Assembly: GCF_025780055.1 (NCBI RefSeq)
Contig: NZ_JAOXHJ010000004.1
Coordinates: 28,873 to 92,872 of the forward strand
Length of the DNA: 64,000 nt
Origin: Ureaplasma zalophigenitalium
Lineage (GTDB): Bacteria > Bacillota_I > Bacilli_A > Mycoplasmatales > Mycoplasmoidaceae
Direction: 5' to 3'
Position numbers and translations under genes: made by a program. Below are positions 12,401 through 23,242 of this stretch, piece after piece (the first letter of the stretch is position 1; each line of letters starts with the position of its first letter). The notes under the pieces are model-generated. The model searched no databases. It worked only from the letters and a program-made list of their open reading frames with translations, and was not told where the DNA came from.

Positions 12401-13598
12401 CTAATTCATCTCCTTTTTGATATTTTTTTAATACACTAACTAAGGTATCGATATCTTCATATGTGTTATAAATGTAAAACGAAACGCGCACTGCTGCTTG
12501 TGTTTCTAATACTTCATTCATTAATTTGGCACATGATAGCCCAGCGCGACAAATAATATTATTTTTACCTAAATAATAAGCTAAATCTTGGGGAAATACT
12601 CCCTGAAAATTAAATGAAATCGTTGCTGAATAATGTTCTGGTAAATATAGTGTTATCCCAGGGACTGTTGCTAATTGTTTTTTAGCATAATGCATTAAAT
12701 TTTCTTCATGTTCATGGATGGCTTGATAACCGATTGAGTTCAGAAATTTCAATGCAGCATAAAAACCATAAATTCCAGCCGTGTGCGGAGAACCACCTTC
12801 AAAACGCATAAAATTATCAAATATTCCAAAGTCTTCTTTTTCAATGAATGTATTCATTCCACCGCCGTATTTTAGAGGTTTAATTTTTATTAATAAATAA
12901 GGGGCAATATACAGCGCACCTATTCCTGTGGGCCCAAATATTTTGTGAGCTGAACAGACTAGAAAGTCAATTAAATTTGTACTTAAATCTACACTGCGGT
13001 GTTGTAATGATTGTGTAGCATCGACTAGAGTTAGGATTTGAGGATTATATTTTTTAACAATAGCACAAACAGCTTGTTCGTCTAGGACATGCCCAACTAA
13101 ATTACCTCCTGAAGCAAAGGCAACAACCTTTGTCCGTGGCGTTAAAACTTTTATAAAATCTTCTGCTTTTGGTAGTTTATGAGGTTCGTTGGCAAAAACA
13201 ATTTTAACACCCAATTCATCCCGCAATGCATACCAAGGTAAAAGGTTAGAAGCATGTTCACTCGTCGTTAAAACAATTTCATCACCTTGCTTTAACAAAT
13301 GACGAATACCAAAAGCTACAGTATTAATCGATTCGGTTGCACCACTATTAAAAATAACACTATTTACATGCGGCGTATTCCATCATTGAGCTACGTATTC
13401 GCGCGTTTTTTCAACGATTAAGTTTGCTTTGTGTGTAAAATGAGAGTCATTATTATGTGGATTTGTGGATTGATGTAAATAATATTCATTAATCGCATCA
13501 ATCACAGCTTGTGGTTTAAGCGATGTCGCTGCAGAATCTAGATAAATATATTTTTCATTAACTTTAAATCACGGGAAAAATTGACGATATTTTTGCAT
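12387..13598 (-). CDS. sufS: Cysteine desulfurase SufS
   Basis: A PLP enzyme that takes sulfur from cysteine for Fe-S clusters and possibly for tRNA thiolation by ThiI and TtcA-type enzymes found in this window. At 403 aa it is full length. The N-terminus YIYLDSAATSLKPQAV, the PLP-Lys in CSAHKIFGPTGIG (about residue 219) and the persulfide Cys in RAGLSCAKLMNE (about 356) identify group II SufS. The His-His preceding the Cys in many SufS proteins is Leu-Ser here. The ATG at 13598 shares one base with the sufD stop (TAATG), a coupling signature. Confidence 0.95.
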
Positions 13599-14218
13599 TA
13601 AGCAACCCTTTCAAATGTATCCTTAATTAACTGCGCATATTTGTCTTGAACTTCTTGTTCAAAGTGCATTAAAACCTGGTTAAATATCGCACCGACTAAT
13701 AAAAAAATAGATTCTTGTTTATTAAAACCCTTTAAAGCTAAATAAAATAAAACATCGTGAGAAACATTACCCACTTCATATGCATGCGAAGCTTTTACAT
13801 CGTTTGAATCTATAGTTAAAGTCGGTTGACCTTTGACTTGTGCATTATCAAATAATGTTGCTTTAATTGTTTGGGCAACTTGATTGTTATGGCAATTCGC
13901 ATGTAGATGAGCATTTAGAAAAATGGATGTGTGTGAATCATTAAAACCAATAACCTGAACGTAATTAGTTGCTACAGATAGGTCATTATTTAAATGTGCC
14001 TGTACGTTAATTTGTTTTTGAAATTTATCAAAATTTAATACCAGGATATGAATTTTAGATTCAACATGATCATATAAATAATGGTTAATATTTGTTGTGT
14101 GTGAAAGCGGATCTAATGATAACACATAATAATCAGTGTTTTCGCGTGCATGCAAATTATATTCTTCATCACCATTAATTATGATTAATTCTTTTTTATT
14201 TTCTTGCACCACAAACAC
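13598..14218 (-). CDS. sufD: Short SufD-like Fe-S assembly subunit, 206 aa
   Basis: SufD pairs with SufB in the SufBC2D complex. This copy is about half the usual SufD length (normally near 400 aa) and lacks the N-terminal helical region. It keeps a beta-helix-like core, the conserved block DVKASHAYEVGNVSHD with the cluster-ligand His equivalent at residue 145, and the C-terminal helices that bind SufC (KGFNKQESIFLLVGAIF). The start is a GTG at 14218, because a TAG stop lies just upstream and the first internal ATG is far inside; it overlaps sufC by 23 bp. Gene order and the His motif support SufD, but the shortness makes the call less certain than its neighbours. Confidence 0.82.
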   Translation of the reverse strand: MFVVQENKKELIIINGDEEYNLHARENTDYYVLSLDPLSHTTNINHYLYDHVESKIHILVLNFDKFQKQINVQAHLNNDLSVATNYVQVIGFNDSHTSIFLNAHLHANCHNNQVAQTIKATLFDNAQVKGQPTLTIDSNDVKASHAYEVGNVSHDVLFYLALKGFNKQESIFLLVGAIFNQVLMHFEQEVQDKYAQLIKDTFERVA

Positions 14219-15011
14219 CTAATTTTAAACTACTTGTTTTAATGGGTTGTTGTTTTTTCATTCGCACGCCTAATTCTGTTTCTACTCAACCATATCCCTC
14301 ACGTAGGATTTTTTCAGCCAATTCAATATCTCCCGTTTGGACAATGCGTCCATTAACAATTAAAATAACTTTAGTAGGCGGAATTAGATTTAATAATCCA
14401 TTGTTATGTGAAATATAACAAATAGCTTTTTGTTTATTATGTTGTTCTTGTAATATATTGCTGATCATTTTTAAAGCATCTATGTCAAGACCTGAATCGA
14501 TTTCATCTAAAAAAATGAAGTCAGGGTCAAGGACAGCTAGCTGTAAGATTTCGTTTTTCTTTTTTTCTCCACCACTAAAATTATCGTTAAATGAACGTTG
14601 CAGTAAAGAAACATCTAACGCTAAATCTTGCATACGATCTTTTAGTTTCGAATATAATTCTAAAACGTTCATTTTAGCATCTGGATTGTAATTAGTTAAT
14701 AATGAACGATAGAAATCTAGCATCATTAACCCCGGAATTTCAATTGGGTTTTGCGTAGCTAAAAAAACCTTGCGATTTGCAATATCATGCGTTTCGCAAC
14801 CCTTAATACTTGTTTCGTCAAATCAAATATCACCAGTTTCATAGGTTAAACTAAAGTGTTTCATAATTGATTTAAATAATGTTGTTTTTCCGTGACCATT
14901 AGGCCCCATAATAGCGATAATATCGCCTCTGTTAATTGATAAATTAATATCTTGCAAAATTAATTCATTATCAATACTAACTGATAAATTTTGAATTTTA
15001 ATTGATTCCAC
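14196..15011 (-). CDS. sufC: SufC ABC-type ATPase of the Fe-S assembly complex
   Basis: SufC is the soluble ATPase that drives conformational changes of SufB-SufD. The 271-aa protein shows Walker A GPNGHGKTT near residue 37, the Suf-type signature FSGGEKKKNEI, Walker B FIFLDEIDSGLD and the H-loop CYISHN. The start is a GTG at 15011 with a strong AAAGGGGA ribosome site; no better ATG exists. TGA is read as Trp in GDIWFDE and GYGWVET. It is the first gene of the operon, with a -10 element at about 15064-15069 and an inverted repeat in the leader. Confidence 0.95.
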
Positions 15012-15029
15012 AATTTCCCCTTTGTCTAT

Positions 15030-15053
15030 AACAAACGCGAATACACGTTTGTT
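15030..15053 (-). promoter_or_regulatory. Inverted repeat in the leader of the suf operon
   Basis: AACAAACG and CGTTTGTT form 8-bp arms around an 8-base centre. It sits just downstream of the putative -10 and upstream of the sufC ribosome site, so it is at the very 5' end of the transcript. It could be a repressor operator or an RNA stem; no T-run follows, so it is not a terminator. Confidence 0.5.
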
Positions 15054-15063
15054 TTCTAGTATA

Positions 15064-15069
15064 ATTATA
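15064..15069 (-). promoter_or_regulatory. Putative -10 element of the suf operon
   Basis: TATAAT on the minus strand about 53 bp before the sufC GTG. An overlapping TATAAT is also present on the plus strand (15060-15065), facing the divergent lipoprotein gene. No convincing -35 is seen, as is usual in mollicutes. Confidence 0.5.
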
Positions 15070-15139
15070 AAAATATTGATTTATATAAAATGGATTATCC
15101 TTTTAATTATAGTATATTTAAAAAAGTCTTGGAGTTGTT

Positions 15140-18100
15140 ATGAAATTAAAGAAAAAAATATTACCCATCCTAATAGGTGCAGTTGGACTAATTGGCTGCT
15201 CAGCTTTTTTGGCATCATGTGTAAAAAAAGAGTCCACACATCCTTTTACAACACCTATTGATATTAAAGATGGCCAGAGTTTAACATCTAATCTGACCAC
15301 AAAAAACGCTTGGAGTAAAATCATGCAAACAAGCAGTGGTTTACAAACGTATTTAACAGCAACTTTAAAAGCGCGACTTTATCAATGAGTTGCCAATAAT
15401 AAAAATGTTAAATGAAACCGAAGTGTGCAACAATTTATTGAGAATAAAAAAAGCGAATTAGAACGTATCCAGAAAACTGCCAAAGAACGTTTTGGTTCTA
15501 ATGATGAAATAGCGATTCAAAACGCTATCTACAATAGTTTTGGTGGTACGCGTGATAACTGATTGCATTTCCAAGCAATTGATTTTGCCTACGATTTAAT
15601 TAACGATACAATCTTTAATGACAAAGACTTATTGTTTGTTAAAAATGATAAAAACGAATATGTTAACGTCAAGACAAACGATGCGGTTCAATTTCTAAAT
15701 AAAAATAATGCGGTCGAATTTTTTAGCAACGATCAAGATGTTAAAGGTTATGCGCATTTTTTAAACTTTGTTTTGGACGCTTTTATCAAGCAAGATCTTC
15801 CTATGACTTTCGAAAAAATCGAATTTACTTATGATGATTTAAAAAGACAAAACATTTATAACAAAGAAATTTTTAAACATTTGCCAGAAAAAGCAAACCA
15901 ATTGTTCCCATACTTTGATGATCAAGATGTTTTTAATGAAACACTTAAAAAATATCAACATTTTATTAAAGCAGTTAAAGATGGTACATGAAAAACAGAT
16001 CAAGAAATCAAAAAAAGTGTTAAGTCACAGTCTGTGACATTAACTGATTTAGTTAATAAAAAAAGTATGCAAACCAACGAAGTTTTCAGTCTTTTAAGTA
16101 TTATTAATCATCTAGGTGATCATTCTTCTGTTCAAGATATTCCTTTAGTAGACGGTTTTAAACCAACACTATTAGAGAATTTCATCAACAAAACGTCATC
16201 AAAAATCCCCGGGTTCAGTGATTTCTTTTACCCTTTATCCTTAAATAACCAGTCTGCATTTCAAAAAGAATTAGAAAACGCTCAGCAAATTACTAATCAA
16301 CTAATTGTACGTGAAAACAATGAGTTCTATGCTTTAAATCTTACTGGCACAGGTGTGGTTATTTATCACTTAGATAACTTCCAAGTATTAAAAGCTCAAG
16401 CTAAAAATCAAACAAATTTTTACCAAACATTAAAAACGCGTTTCTTACAACAAACAGCGTTGTTTAATAATAAAAAAGATATTGCTAATACTAGCGCTAT
16501 TGATGGAATGTCTTTGTTAAAAAATTTCTTTAAGGCACACAAAGAACAATTATTAATTGATTATTACGCACAAAAATTTAATGATCAACATTTCTTATTT
16601 AAAACTAATTTAGTGGATAAAGATCAAAAAAAGATTACCCTACAACCTTTTGAGAAAGATCTAAAAGAATTAGTTAATCTATGATTTAAATACAATCAAA
16701 CCGATAATAATGAAAAATTATTTTATGCAATCAATAACCAGGTTAACACCTATAATCACGAACATAAATCATCATTATTAGCAGACAATATCTTTGATCA
16801 TGGTCTTAATGTCGGTTTAAAACTAACTTTAAACGATCAACACCATTACCAAATAATTGAAGATTTGTTAAAAACTTATTATTTACAAGAGTCAGCTGAT
16901 TCAGAAGCGATTTTTCAATTGATTAATAAAGTCGCTGAAAAAGTGGTTTTTGATAAACACCTCATTAATCCTAATGTATTAAAAACTCAACACATCACCT
17001 TTAACGATTATGTTGTAAATAGCGTATTTACAAATGGTTATAACTCTGGTAATCTAACTAATCTAATCTTGCGTCAGCAATATGTACAATTATTGAAAAA
17101 TATTATTGATTTGAACACCCTTAGCTATTTGCCAACTCAGGACCAGGCTTTAATTAACGATGCCATCAACATGTTCATTAAACAAAAAAAAGAATTAATT
17201 AGTACGCAAAACACTTATGCGTCTAATGATCATTTACAATTAGCTTTATATGTACAAGCTTATGATCAAGCCTTGCATAAAAATGTTTTAAACGATAAAA
17301 TCAAAGATTTACTATTAAATTACAATTTAAACGCCTTAGATCTAAAAAACATTTATACCTTCATTAGTTTATTGGGTCTAAAAGAAAAAAAAATTACCCT
17401 AAAACCGTTTAAAGAGTATTTAAAGTCGCAATTAAAACAAAGTGATAATCAATTATTTATCGCTTATTCTGCCAATGATGATATTAAAAAAGTGCCAGGT
17501 TTTGGGACTAACTTATTAAACGATTATACAAGTCATACATACCAAATTAACCACCCTTTATTTAATACATTAAACATCAAACCACAAGATGTTTATGAAA
17601 TTGTTGAAAATAAAATTGTTAATAAACCAAACTTCTTAACTAAACAAACATATAGTTCAACTAACAACATTATTAATTACACTTCTATGAATGATAACCA
17701 CTCAATTTATGGTTTCTTAGGTTTAGTTAGCAAACAAAACCAACGCACAATTTTACCGCCAGAATTTATGAACATCGATTTATATAACAATCAAACATTC
17801 ACATTAGTTGAAGATGCTAAATTAAAATACAAAGGTGTTTTATACAAATACGGGTCAAAACAAGCCTTAATTCAATCTATCAACTCTTTTGATACATACA
17901 ACCAATTCTATAGTCTTGCTAGTGAATTAAAACCATTGCTTTTCTCGACCAAGACAAACGATTTATTGGTTTCTATAATTAAAGAAACCAAAGAATTTAT
18001 CGACTCAAACAATCAAAAACAATCATTGAAATTAACTTTCGATGAATTGCGTACGCGTTTAGTAAATGTTGTTAATGAATATTCCGATTTGATGTTTTCA

Positions 18101-18430
18101 CCGATGCAACTTAATTATGTTTACTACCAAGAAGATACAAAAGTTAGCAATCTGTTTAAAAATAAAGATAATCCGGACCAACGTTATAATTTAATTGTTA
18201 CTCAAATTAATGACCAAGACGTACAAACATTAGATTTTAGTCAAAATACCCCAGAAAAATTAATGCACTTAAGTAAAGATCAGCTAATTAAAACAGCGTT
18301 GCTCGCAGTTTTAAATGATCCAGTAATAAGTATCCAAATATTTAGTCAAATTAATGATGATTATAAATTCGAAATTTTTGACCAACGTTTAAATATGCCC
18401 GATTTGAAACCATTTATTAAAAGCAAATAA
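15140..18430 (+). CDS. Large surface lipoprotein, 1096 aa
   Basis: A basic N-terminus and hydrophobic stretch end in the lipobox FLASC (lipidated Cys27), so the protein should be anchored on the outer face of the membrane by Lgt and processed by signal peptidase II (lspA is in this window). The ATG at 15140 follows GGAG. The remainder is hydrophilic, Asn/Lys/Gln-rich and predicted mostly helical. The segment after the signal, with FGSNDEIAIQNAIYNSFGGT, resembles the N-terminal part of SurA/PrsA-like mollicute lipoproteins, but I could not identify a parvulin domain by eye. Five TGA codons in the first 560 residues are read as Trp. It is followed 2 bp later by rpe. Confidence 0.9.
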
Positions 18431-18432
18431 GT

Positions 18433-19101
18433 ATGTCGCAGTATCTTTATTCACTTTTAGCTTTTAGTGACAACAAAAAAGAGCGTGAAAAACAAATTAA
18501 ACAATTTAAAACTCACGGATTTACGATTTGCCATTTTGACGTTATGGATCAGATATACGTTGCCAATAAAGCCTTTGTACCAGCTGATTTAAAACTATTG
18601 AAACAAAACGGAATCACTGTACACGTTCATTTAATGGTGATTGATCCCATCAACTACATTCGCTTATATCTTCATGAGAATATTCAAGCTTTATCATTTC
18701 ATTGCGAGATGCAAGATGTAGAAACCAATTTAGCTTGTATTCAAATTCTTAAAAAACAGCAGATTAAAGCCGGCATTGCTTTACACCCTTATGTTAAGAT
18801 CCAAGATTATTTATATTTACTTAAACAAGTTGATTATGTTACTTTAATGTCGGTTGTTCCTGGTAAGGGTGGTCAAGCATTTCTTTTACAAACTGATGAT
18901 CGCCTAGCCGAATTGATTAACCTACGACAACAACATGCATTACACTTTGAAATTGAAATTGATGGCGGAATTACGTTAGATATAATCCAAAAATATAGAA
19001 ACCAAATTAACTATTATGTTTCTGGTTCCTTTTTAGTAAAAAAGATGCACGAATTACCCGATGTTCGAGCAATGTTTAAAACATTGGTTCAAGCAAAATA
19101 A
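18433..19101 (+). CDS. rpe: Ribulose-phosphate 3-epimerase
   Basis: Interconverts ribulose-5-phosphate and xylulose-5-phosphate in the non-oxidative pentose phosphate route. The 222-aa TIM-barrel protein has CHFDVMDQIYVAN with the metal His/Asp pair, VHLMVIDP, SFHCE, VVPGKGGQAF and EIEIDGGITLD (metal Asp) in order, closing with YYVSGSFLV. The ATG comes 2 bp after the lipoprotein stop, so it depends on that transcript. A terminator follows at once. No TGA codons occur in it. Confidence 0.93.
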   Translation: MSQYLYSLLAFSDNKKEREKQIKQFKTHGFTICHFDVMDQIYVANKAFVPADLKLLKQNGITVHVHLMVIDPINYIRLYLHENIQALSFHCEMQDVETNLACIQILKKQQIKAGIALHPYVKIQDYLYLLKQVDYVTLMSVVPGKGGQAFLLQTDDRLAELINLRQQHALHFEIEIDGGITLDIIQKYRNQINYYVSGSFLVKKMHELPDVRAMFKTLVQAK

Positions 19102-19102
19102 A

Positions 19103-19136
19103 AAAACACACATTAATAATTAATGGTGTTTTTTTA
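19103..19136. terminator. Bidirectional terminator between rpe and a convergent lipoprotein
   Basis: AACACACATTAAT...ATTAATGGTGTT followed by T7 on the plus strand and preceded by A-runs that serve the minus-strand gene ending at 19147. Confidence 0.8.
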
Positions 19137-19146
19137 TTTTTATTAA

Positions 19147-19941
19147 TTATTTATTAACCGTTTTCTTAACTTGTTTAACTAATGATTTCACTTGTGCAAC
19201 AACATATTCAACAAGCAATTTGTCCACGTTAATATTTTTTTGATCAACAATGAGGAAGAAGGTTTTATTAGTTGATCAAAAAACAGCGGGTAAAACTTTT
19301 GAATTATTTTTTGTTAATTGAGGTTTAAATTGAAAATTAATTGTCAATTTATTATCTTGTAAAGTGTAGTTAGTAATATTTAAACCGGCTGTTTCATCAC
19401 CAATCACCCCATTCGGTTTTCAAGAATGATGAATGCTGTCTAGTATAATGACGCTCTGCTTAGTTCAGTCAATTTGCATGTTGTTTTTTAACCAAGTTTT
19501 CATAGCCTCATTGTCATAATGTTTCTTTTTATCTATAGTGAACGTTTTTGCAAAATCAGAGGCTGATGCGTCCACTTTTTCTTCTTGAACGTTATAATTA
19601 ATGATTTTTTCTAAATTATAATTGGTAGAATCAATTAAATTTAATCATTTTTCTTCATTCTCAACTACAGTGATAAAAGGGTGATTGTTATGATTGGTTT
19701 GCTCATTTAAAATTTGAGAAAACTGGTTATTAGTATGATAATAGTTAATTCTTGATTTAGGTGTGAAATTGGCAGTAGCTATTGTAGCTATTTTTTTATC
19801 AGCTGACAAGTAATAACCAGAAACAGGTCCTTTAATTGAAGTGTTCTGCGAACAAGCAACTGACACACTAGCGATTAATCCAGTTGTTATAATCAATAGT
19901 GATCCCGATCATAGTATTCTTTTGATTTTATTTTTTAACAT
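19147..19941 (-). CDS. Prolipoprotein, 264 aa, unknown function
   Basis: The N-terminus has Lys/Arg, a hydrophobic core and the lipobox SVSVAC (Cys30). It starts at the ATG at 19941 with AAGGAG about 12 bases upstream. The exported part is hydrophilic with several Trp from TGA and a Val/Lys-rich C-terminal helix ending VKKTVNK. No domain was recognised. It is a single gene, convergent with rpe, and upstream of it lies a long gene-free stretch, so it probably has its own promoter. Confidence 0.85.
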
Positions 19942-20620
19942 ATGTTAAATTATCTCCTTGTTATTTGAAAAACTTGAATAAGCATAAGTTTCTAATTTAT
20001 AAAAACTCCTTTTTTACTGCATATTCTAATAGATCTATATTTTTATTTGTTTTATAGAATAGACACACTTTTATTGTGATCATCTATTAAAATCGAGTCA
20101 GTGTGACTTTTTGATTATTTACACCGTACAGGTAAATTATATTGGCTTACAATATTTCTTAATTTTTTAAATCCTTATTCAAGTTTATTGTTAACAACAA
20201 AAACATAGGATTGTTATATTTAGGTATACATACACTAAAATCGACATTGTTAACTTAATAGATTATAGTATTTAACAGACATATATATATATTACTTTTT
20301 TTGAAACTAACTTATTAAACTGCCTGTAATAGTTAATTTTTTGTATTTTAGATATAAAAGAAAAGAAAATTAATATTTTTTATTTAAAAACCTTATAATG
20401 CCTTAGGTAAATGATCAAACTATGAATGATTGACTCTAAAAACTGCTTTTTATAAGTATAAATTTCGAAAGTAAAGATTAAAACATAAATCATTTAATCT
20501 TCTTCATTTATTATCTAATTAAAAGTTTATGCTTTATCTTTATATGTCTTTATTGTTTTATTAATAGTTTGATGTCCATAATAAAAAAGCTATGAAAATT
20601 CGCATTTTTCTAAAAGGTTA
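19942..20620. other. Gene-free AT-rich region between a lipoprotein gene and ssrA
   Basis: About 680 bp with frequent TAA/TAG in all frames and no start plus ribosome-site combination leading to a convincing product. It must hold the lipoprotein promoter at its left end. A run of TA repeats at about 20281-20291 and several short imperfect inverted repeats are visible, but no RNA family was recognised. Confidence 0.6.
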
Positions 20621-20647
20621 TTGGTTTTATGAAAACTATATTATAAT
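20621..20647 (+). promoter_or_regulatory. Probable ssrA promoter
   Basis: TATAAT at 20642-20647 stands 8 bp before the first base of tmRNA; TTGGTT at 20621-20626 is a possible weak -35 with a 15-bp spacer. Confidence 0.65.
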
Positions 20648-20655
20648 ATTTAAAC

Positions 20656-21067
20656 GGGGATGAACTTGGATTCGACGTGAAGAATTCGTTTTTAACGGCA
20701 GTGGGGTATGCCCCTTATAGCTGTGAGGTTTTTATAAACGCAAAACAAACAAACAAACAAGAAGTTTCATTTGCTCACTTAGCAATGGCTTCTGCTAACA
20801 ACCAACAATTAGCTTACGCTTTTTAATTAATTGTTAGTTAGTTATTTTAATTATTACTGTTGGTGATTAATCTAGCTTCATTTGACAACAGCGCTTTTTA
20901 AAGTTTTTAATTTATTTCTTTAAAACAGTTGAAGGATAATAAATTCTAAAATAATTATAAGTTCGTTTTATTACTTCGTTATTTTTAGTATTTTAAAATA
21001 AAACTAAACTGTAGAAGTTATCAATTAATCTTTGCGGAAAGGGGTTCGAACCCCCTCATCTCCACCA
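20656..21067 (+). ncRNA. ssrA: Transfer-messenger RNA (tmRNA)
   Basis: tmRNA rescues stalled ribosomes with SmpB and tags the nascent chain. The 5' GGGGATG pairs with CATCTCC before the encoded CCA, the T-arm GGGGTTCGAACCCC is present, and GACGTGAAGAATTCG follows the acceptor as in other tmRNAs. The tag frame begins at a GCA resume codon at about 20740 and stops at TAA 20824-20826, giving about 28 residues that start AKQTNKQ and end QQLAYAF. The length of 412 nt is normal. The tag carries the Ala-Ser-Ala-Asn stretch also seen in ureaplasma tags. Confidence 0.96.
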
Positions 21068-21112
21068 TCACGAAAATAGTTATAAGACTGTGCAATTCAG
21101 TTATTTGTGACC

Positions 21113-21143
21113 AAAAAACCAAGAGTCTAGACTCTTGGTTTTT
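21113..21143. terminator. Bidirectional terminator between ssrA and glpK
   Basis: An 11-bp near-perfect hairpin AACCAAGAGTC/GACTCTTGGTT with A-run and T-run on opposite sides serves both converging genes. Confidence 0.88.
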
Positions 21144-22655
21144 CTATTCCTTTGACCAATCAAACACCCGTTGAATTGCTTGATCCCATTTTTTTAAGTG
21201 TCGTTTCGCAACAGATGGTTGCATATTAGGTGTATATTGATAATAAGCATTTTTATCATCTTGTAATTGGTTAAAATTAGCAAAGAAGCCAGTTACATAG
21301 CCCGCTAAATATCCAGCGCCCAAACTTGTAGTTTCCATTTCCTTATGCACATGAATGGTTTTTTGCACAATATCACTTTGAAATTGCATTAACGAAGTCG
21401 ATTGACTAACCCCACCATCCACTTTAATATCTTGAAAATCTATCCCTAAATCATCTTGAATTGCTTTGAGTAAGTCTGATGTTTGATAAGCGATCGATTG
21501 TAAACAAGCTCAAACGATATGCTCGCGTTTTGTATCTAGATCTAAACCAAAAATAGCTCCTTTCGCATAAGAGTTTCAATATGGAGCACCTAGGCCATAA
21601 AAAGAGGGAACTAGATAAACCGGGTTTTCTTGTTGTTTCACTAGATTAGAGTAAAAATCGCATTCCTTAGCATTGTAGATAATTCGCAAGCCATCCTTTA
21701 ATCATTCAATGGCTGCTCCTGCGATGAAAACAGAACCTTCTAATGCATAAACAATTGGTTGATTTTCAATTTGTCATGCTACTGTAGATAATAATTGGTG
21801 TTGTGAATTAATAATTTGATTCCCAGTATTTACAAGCATAAAACATCCGGTTCCATAAGTGTTTTTAACAGTACCAGGTTGTAAACACAAATGACCAAAT
21901 AAACTGGCTTGCTGATCGCCCAAAACACCTGTGATTGGTACTTGCACATGATTATTCACGCCCCATAAACTAGGATCAACATAACCAAATAAACTCCCTG
22001 ATGGTTTTACTTCAGGCAAAATCGATTGAGGGATATTGAATAAATCTAATAATTCTTGGTCATATTGCATTGTATGAATATTAAATAAAAGGGTTCTTGA
22101 AGCATTAGAAACATCAGTAGCATGAACCTTACCTTTTGTTAATTTCCAAATTAATCAACTATCGATTGTCCCACACAATAAATCATTGGTTCTTAATGCT
22201 TTTTGTGCTGCTGGCACGTTATTGAGAATTCAAGCAATTTTCGAAGCGCTAAAATAGGCATTTAAGACTAATCCGGTTTTTTGTTTAATCATCGGTGCGT
22301 ATGCTTCTAAAGTGCGACAAATATCTGCTGTTCGCTGATCTTGTCAAACAATAGCATTATATACTGGCATGCCGGTTTTTTTATTTCAACAAACAATAGT
22401 TTCTCGTTGGTTTGTAATCCCCAAACAAGCGATTTGTTCCACTTTAAGATTAGCGTTTGCACAAACAGTTAGCAAAGTGGATAATTGCGTGTTTCAAATT
22501 AAATTAGCATCCTGTTCAACCCATGATGTTTGGGGGAAAATTTGGACTATCTGGTTTTTTTCAACATGCTCAATATAACCATTAGAGTTAATAATAACAC
22601 TACGGCACGAAGTTGTTCCTTGATCTAAAGCAATCACATATTTGTTAATTTTCAT
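21144..22655 (-). CDS. glpK: Glycerol kinase
   Basis: Phosphorylates glycerol to sn-glycerol-3-phosphate for lipid synthesis or oxidation. The 503-aa protein has the FGGY-family N-terminus [43 protein letters not shown] (substrate residues), the motif YGTGCFMLVNTG, and VDGGVSQSTSLMQFQSDIV. The ATG at 22655 follows AGAGGAT, which overlaps the stop region of the lipoprotein gene upstream. Several TGA codons fall at conserved Trp positions. No GlpF or GlpO/GlpD gene is next to it here. Confidence 0.95.
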
Positions 22656-22660
22656 AGCTT

Positions 22661-23239
22661 CTATCCTCTAACTTGTTTTAATTTAATAGCTTTATTCAAA
22701 CAGTTAAATGGTTGGGAGATAACATTTTTTTGTTCGTCTAAAAAAACTGCACGCTTTCATAAATAAGTATCTATTTGTAGGGGGTTTAGTTGGTTTAAAA
22801 CGTGCAATACGCGACGTTTTTTTATTAAATCAACAACCGTTATCGGAATTTGTCAAACTACTTGCTGCTGCGTTTTTTCATTTTCTAAATCCATTTGCAA
22901 ATAAGCAATGTCGTTCATTGTTTTGTGGTTCAAAAAAATATCTTTAATTAATGGTTCATAAAATTTAATTAATTTGAGTTCTAAAACAACAGATGAACCT
23001 TGTAAAACAAATTGAGCAATCAAAGTATTACCTAAAATATGTGCTAAATCTAAAGGATAATGATAAGATTGCACCTCATAAGGGATATCTCTGGGTTGTT
23101 GAAAATTATAAATGTTTTTTTGATAATCATCAGGGTTTTTCCCTTGTTGATTTGTACAAGCTACTAAACAAGGAATAATAATCAAAAAACCCATAGATCC
23201 TAATAAACACTTCAATGTTAATTTTTGCTTGTTGGTCAT
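22661..23239 (-). CDS. Small prolipoprotein, 192 aa
   Basis: The signal sequence ends in the lipobox CLVAC (Cys28). The rest is hydrophilic with predicted helices, and ends KLKQVRG 5 bp before glpK; I know no family for it. The ATG at 23239 is 3 bp after the stop of the deoxyribosyltransferase gene. Two TGA codons, at the positions following QQQVV and DTYL, are read as Trp; read with the standard code the gene would appear truncated at 128 residues. Its place in a salvage/glycerol gene run gives no firm functional hint. Confidence 0.85.
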
Positions 23240-23242
23240 AAA

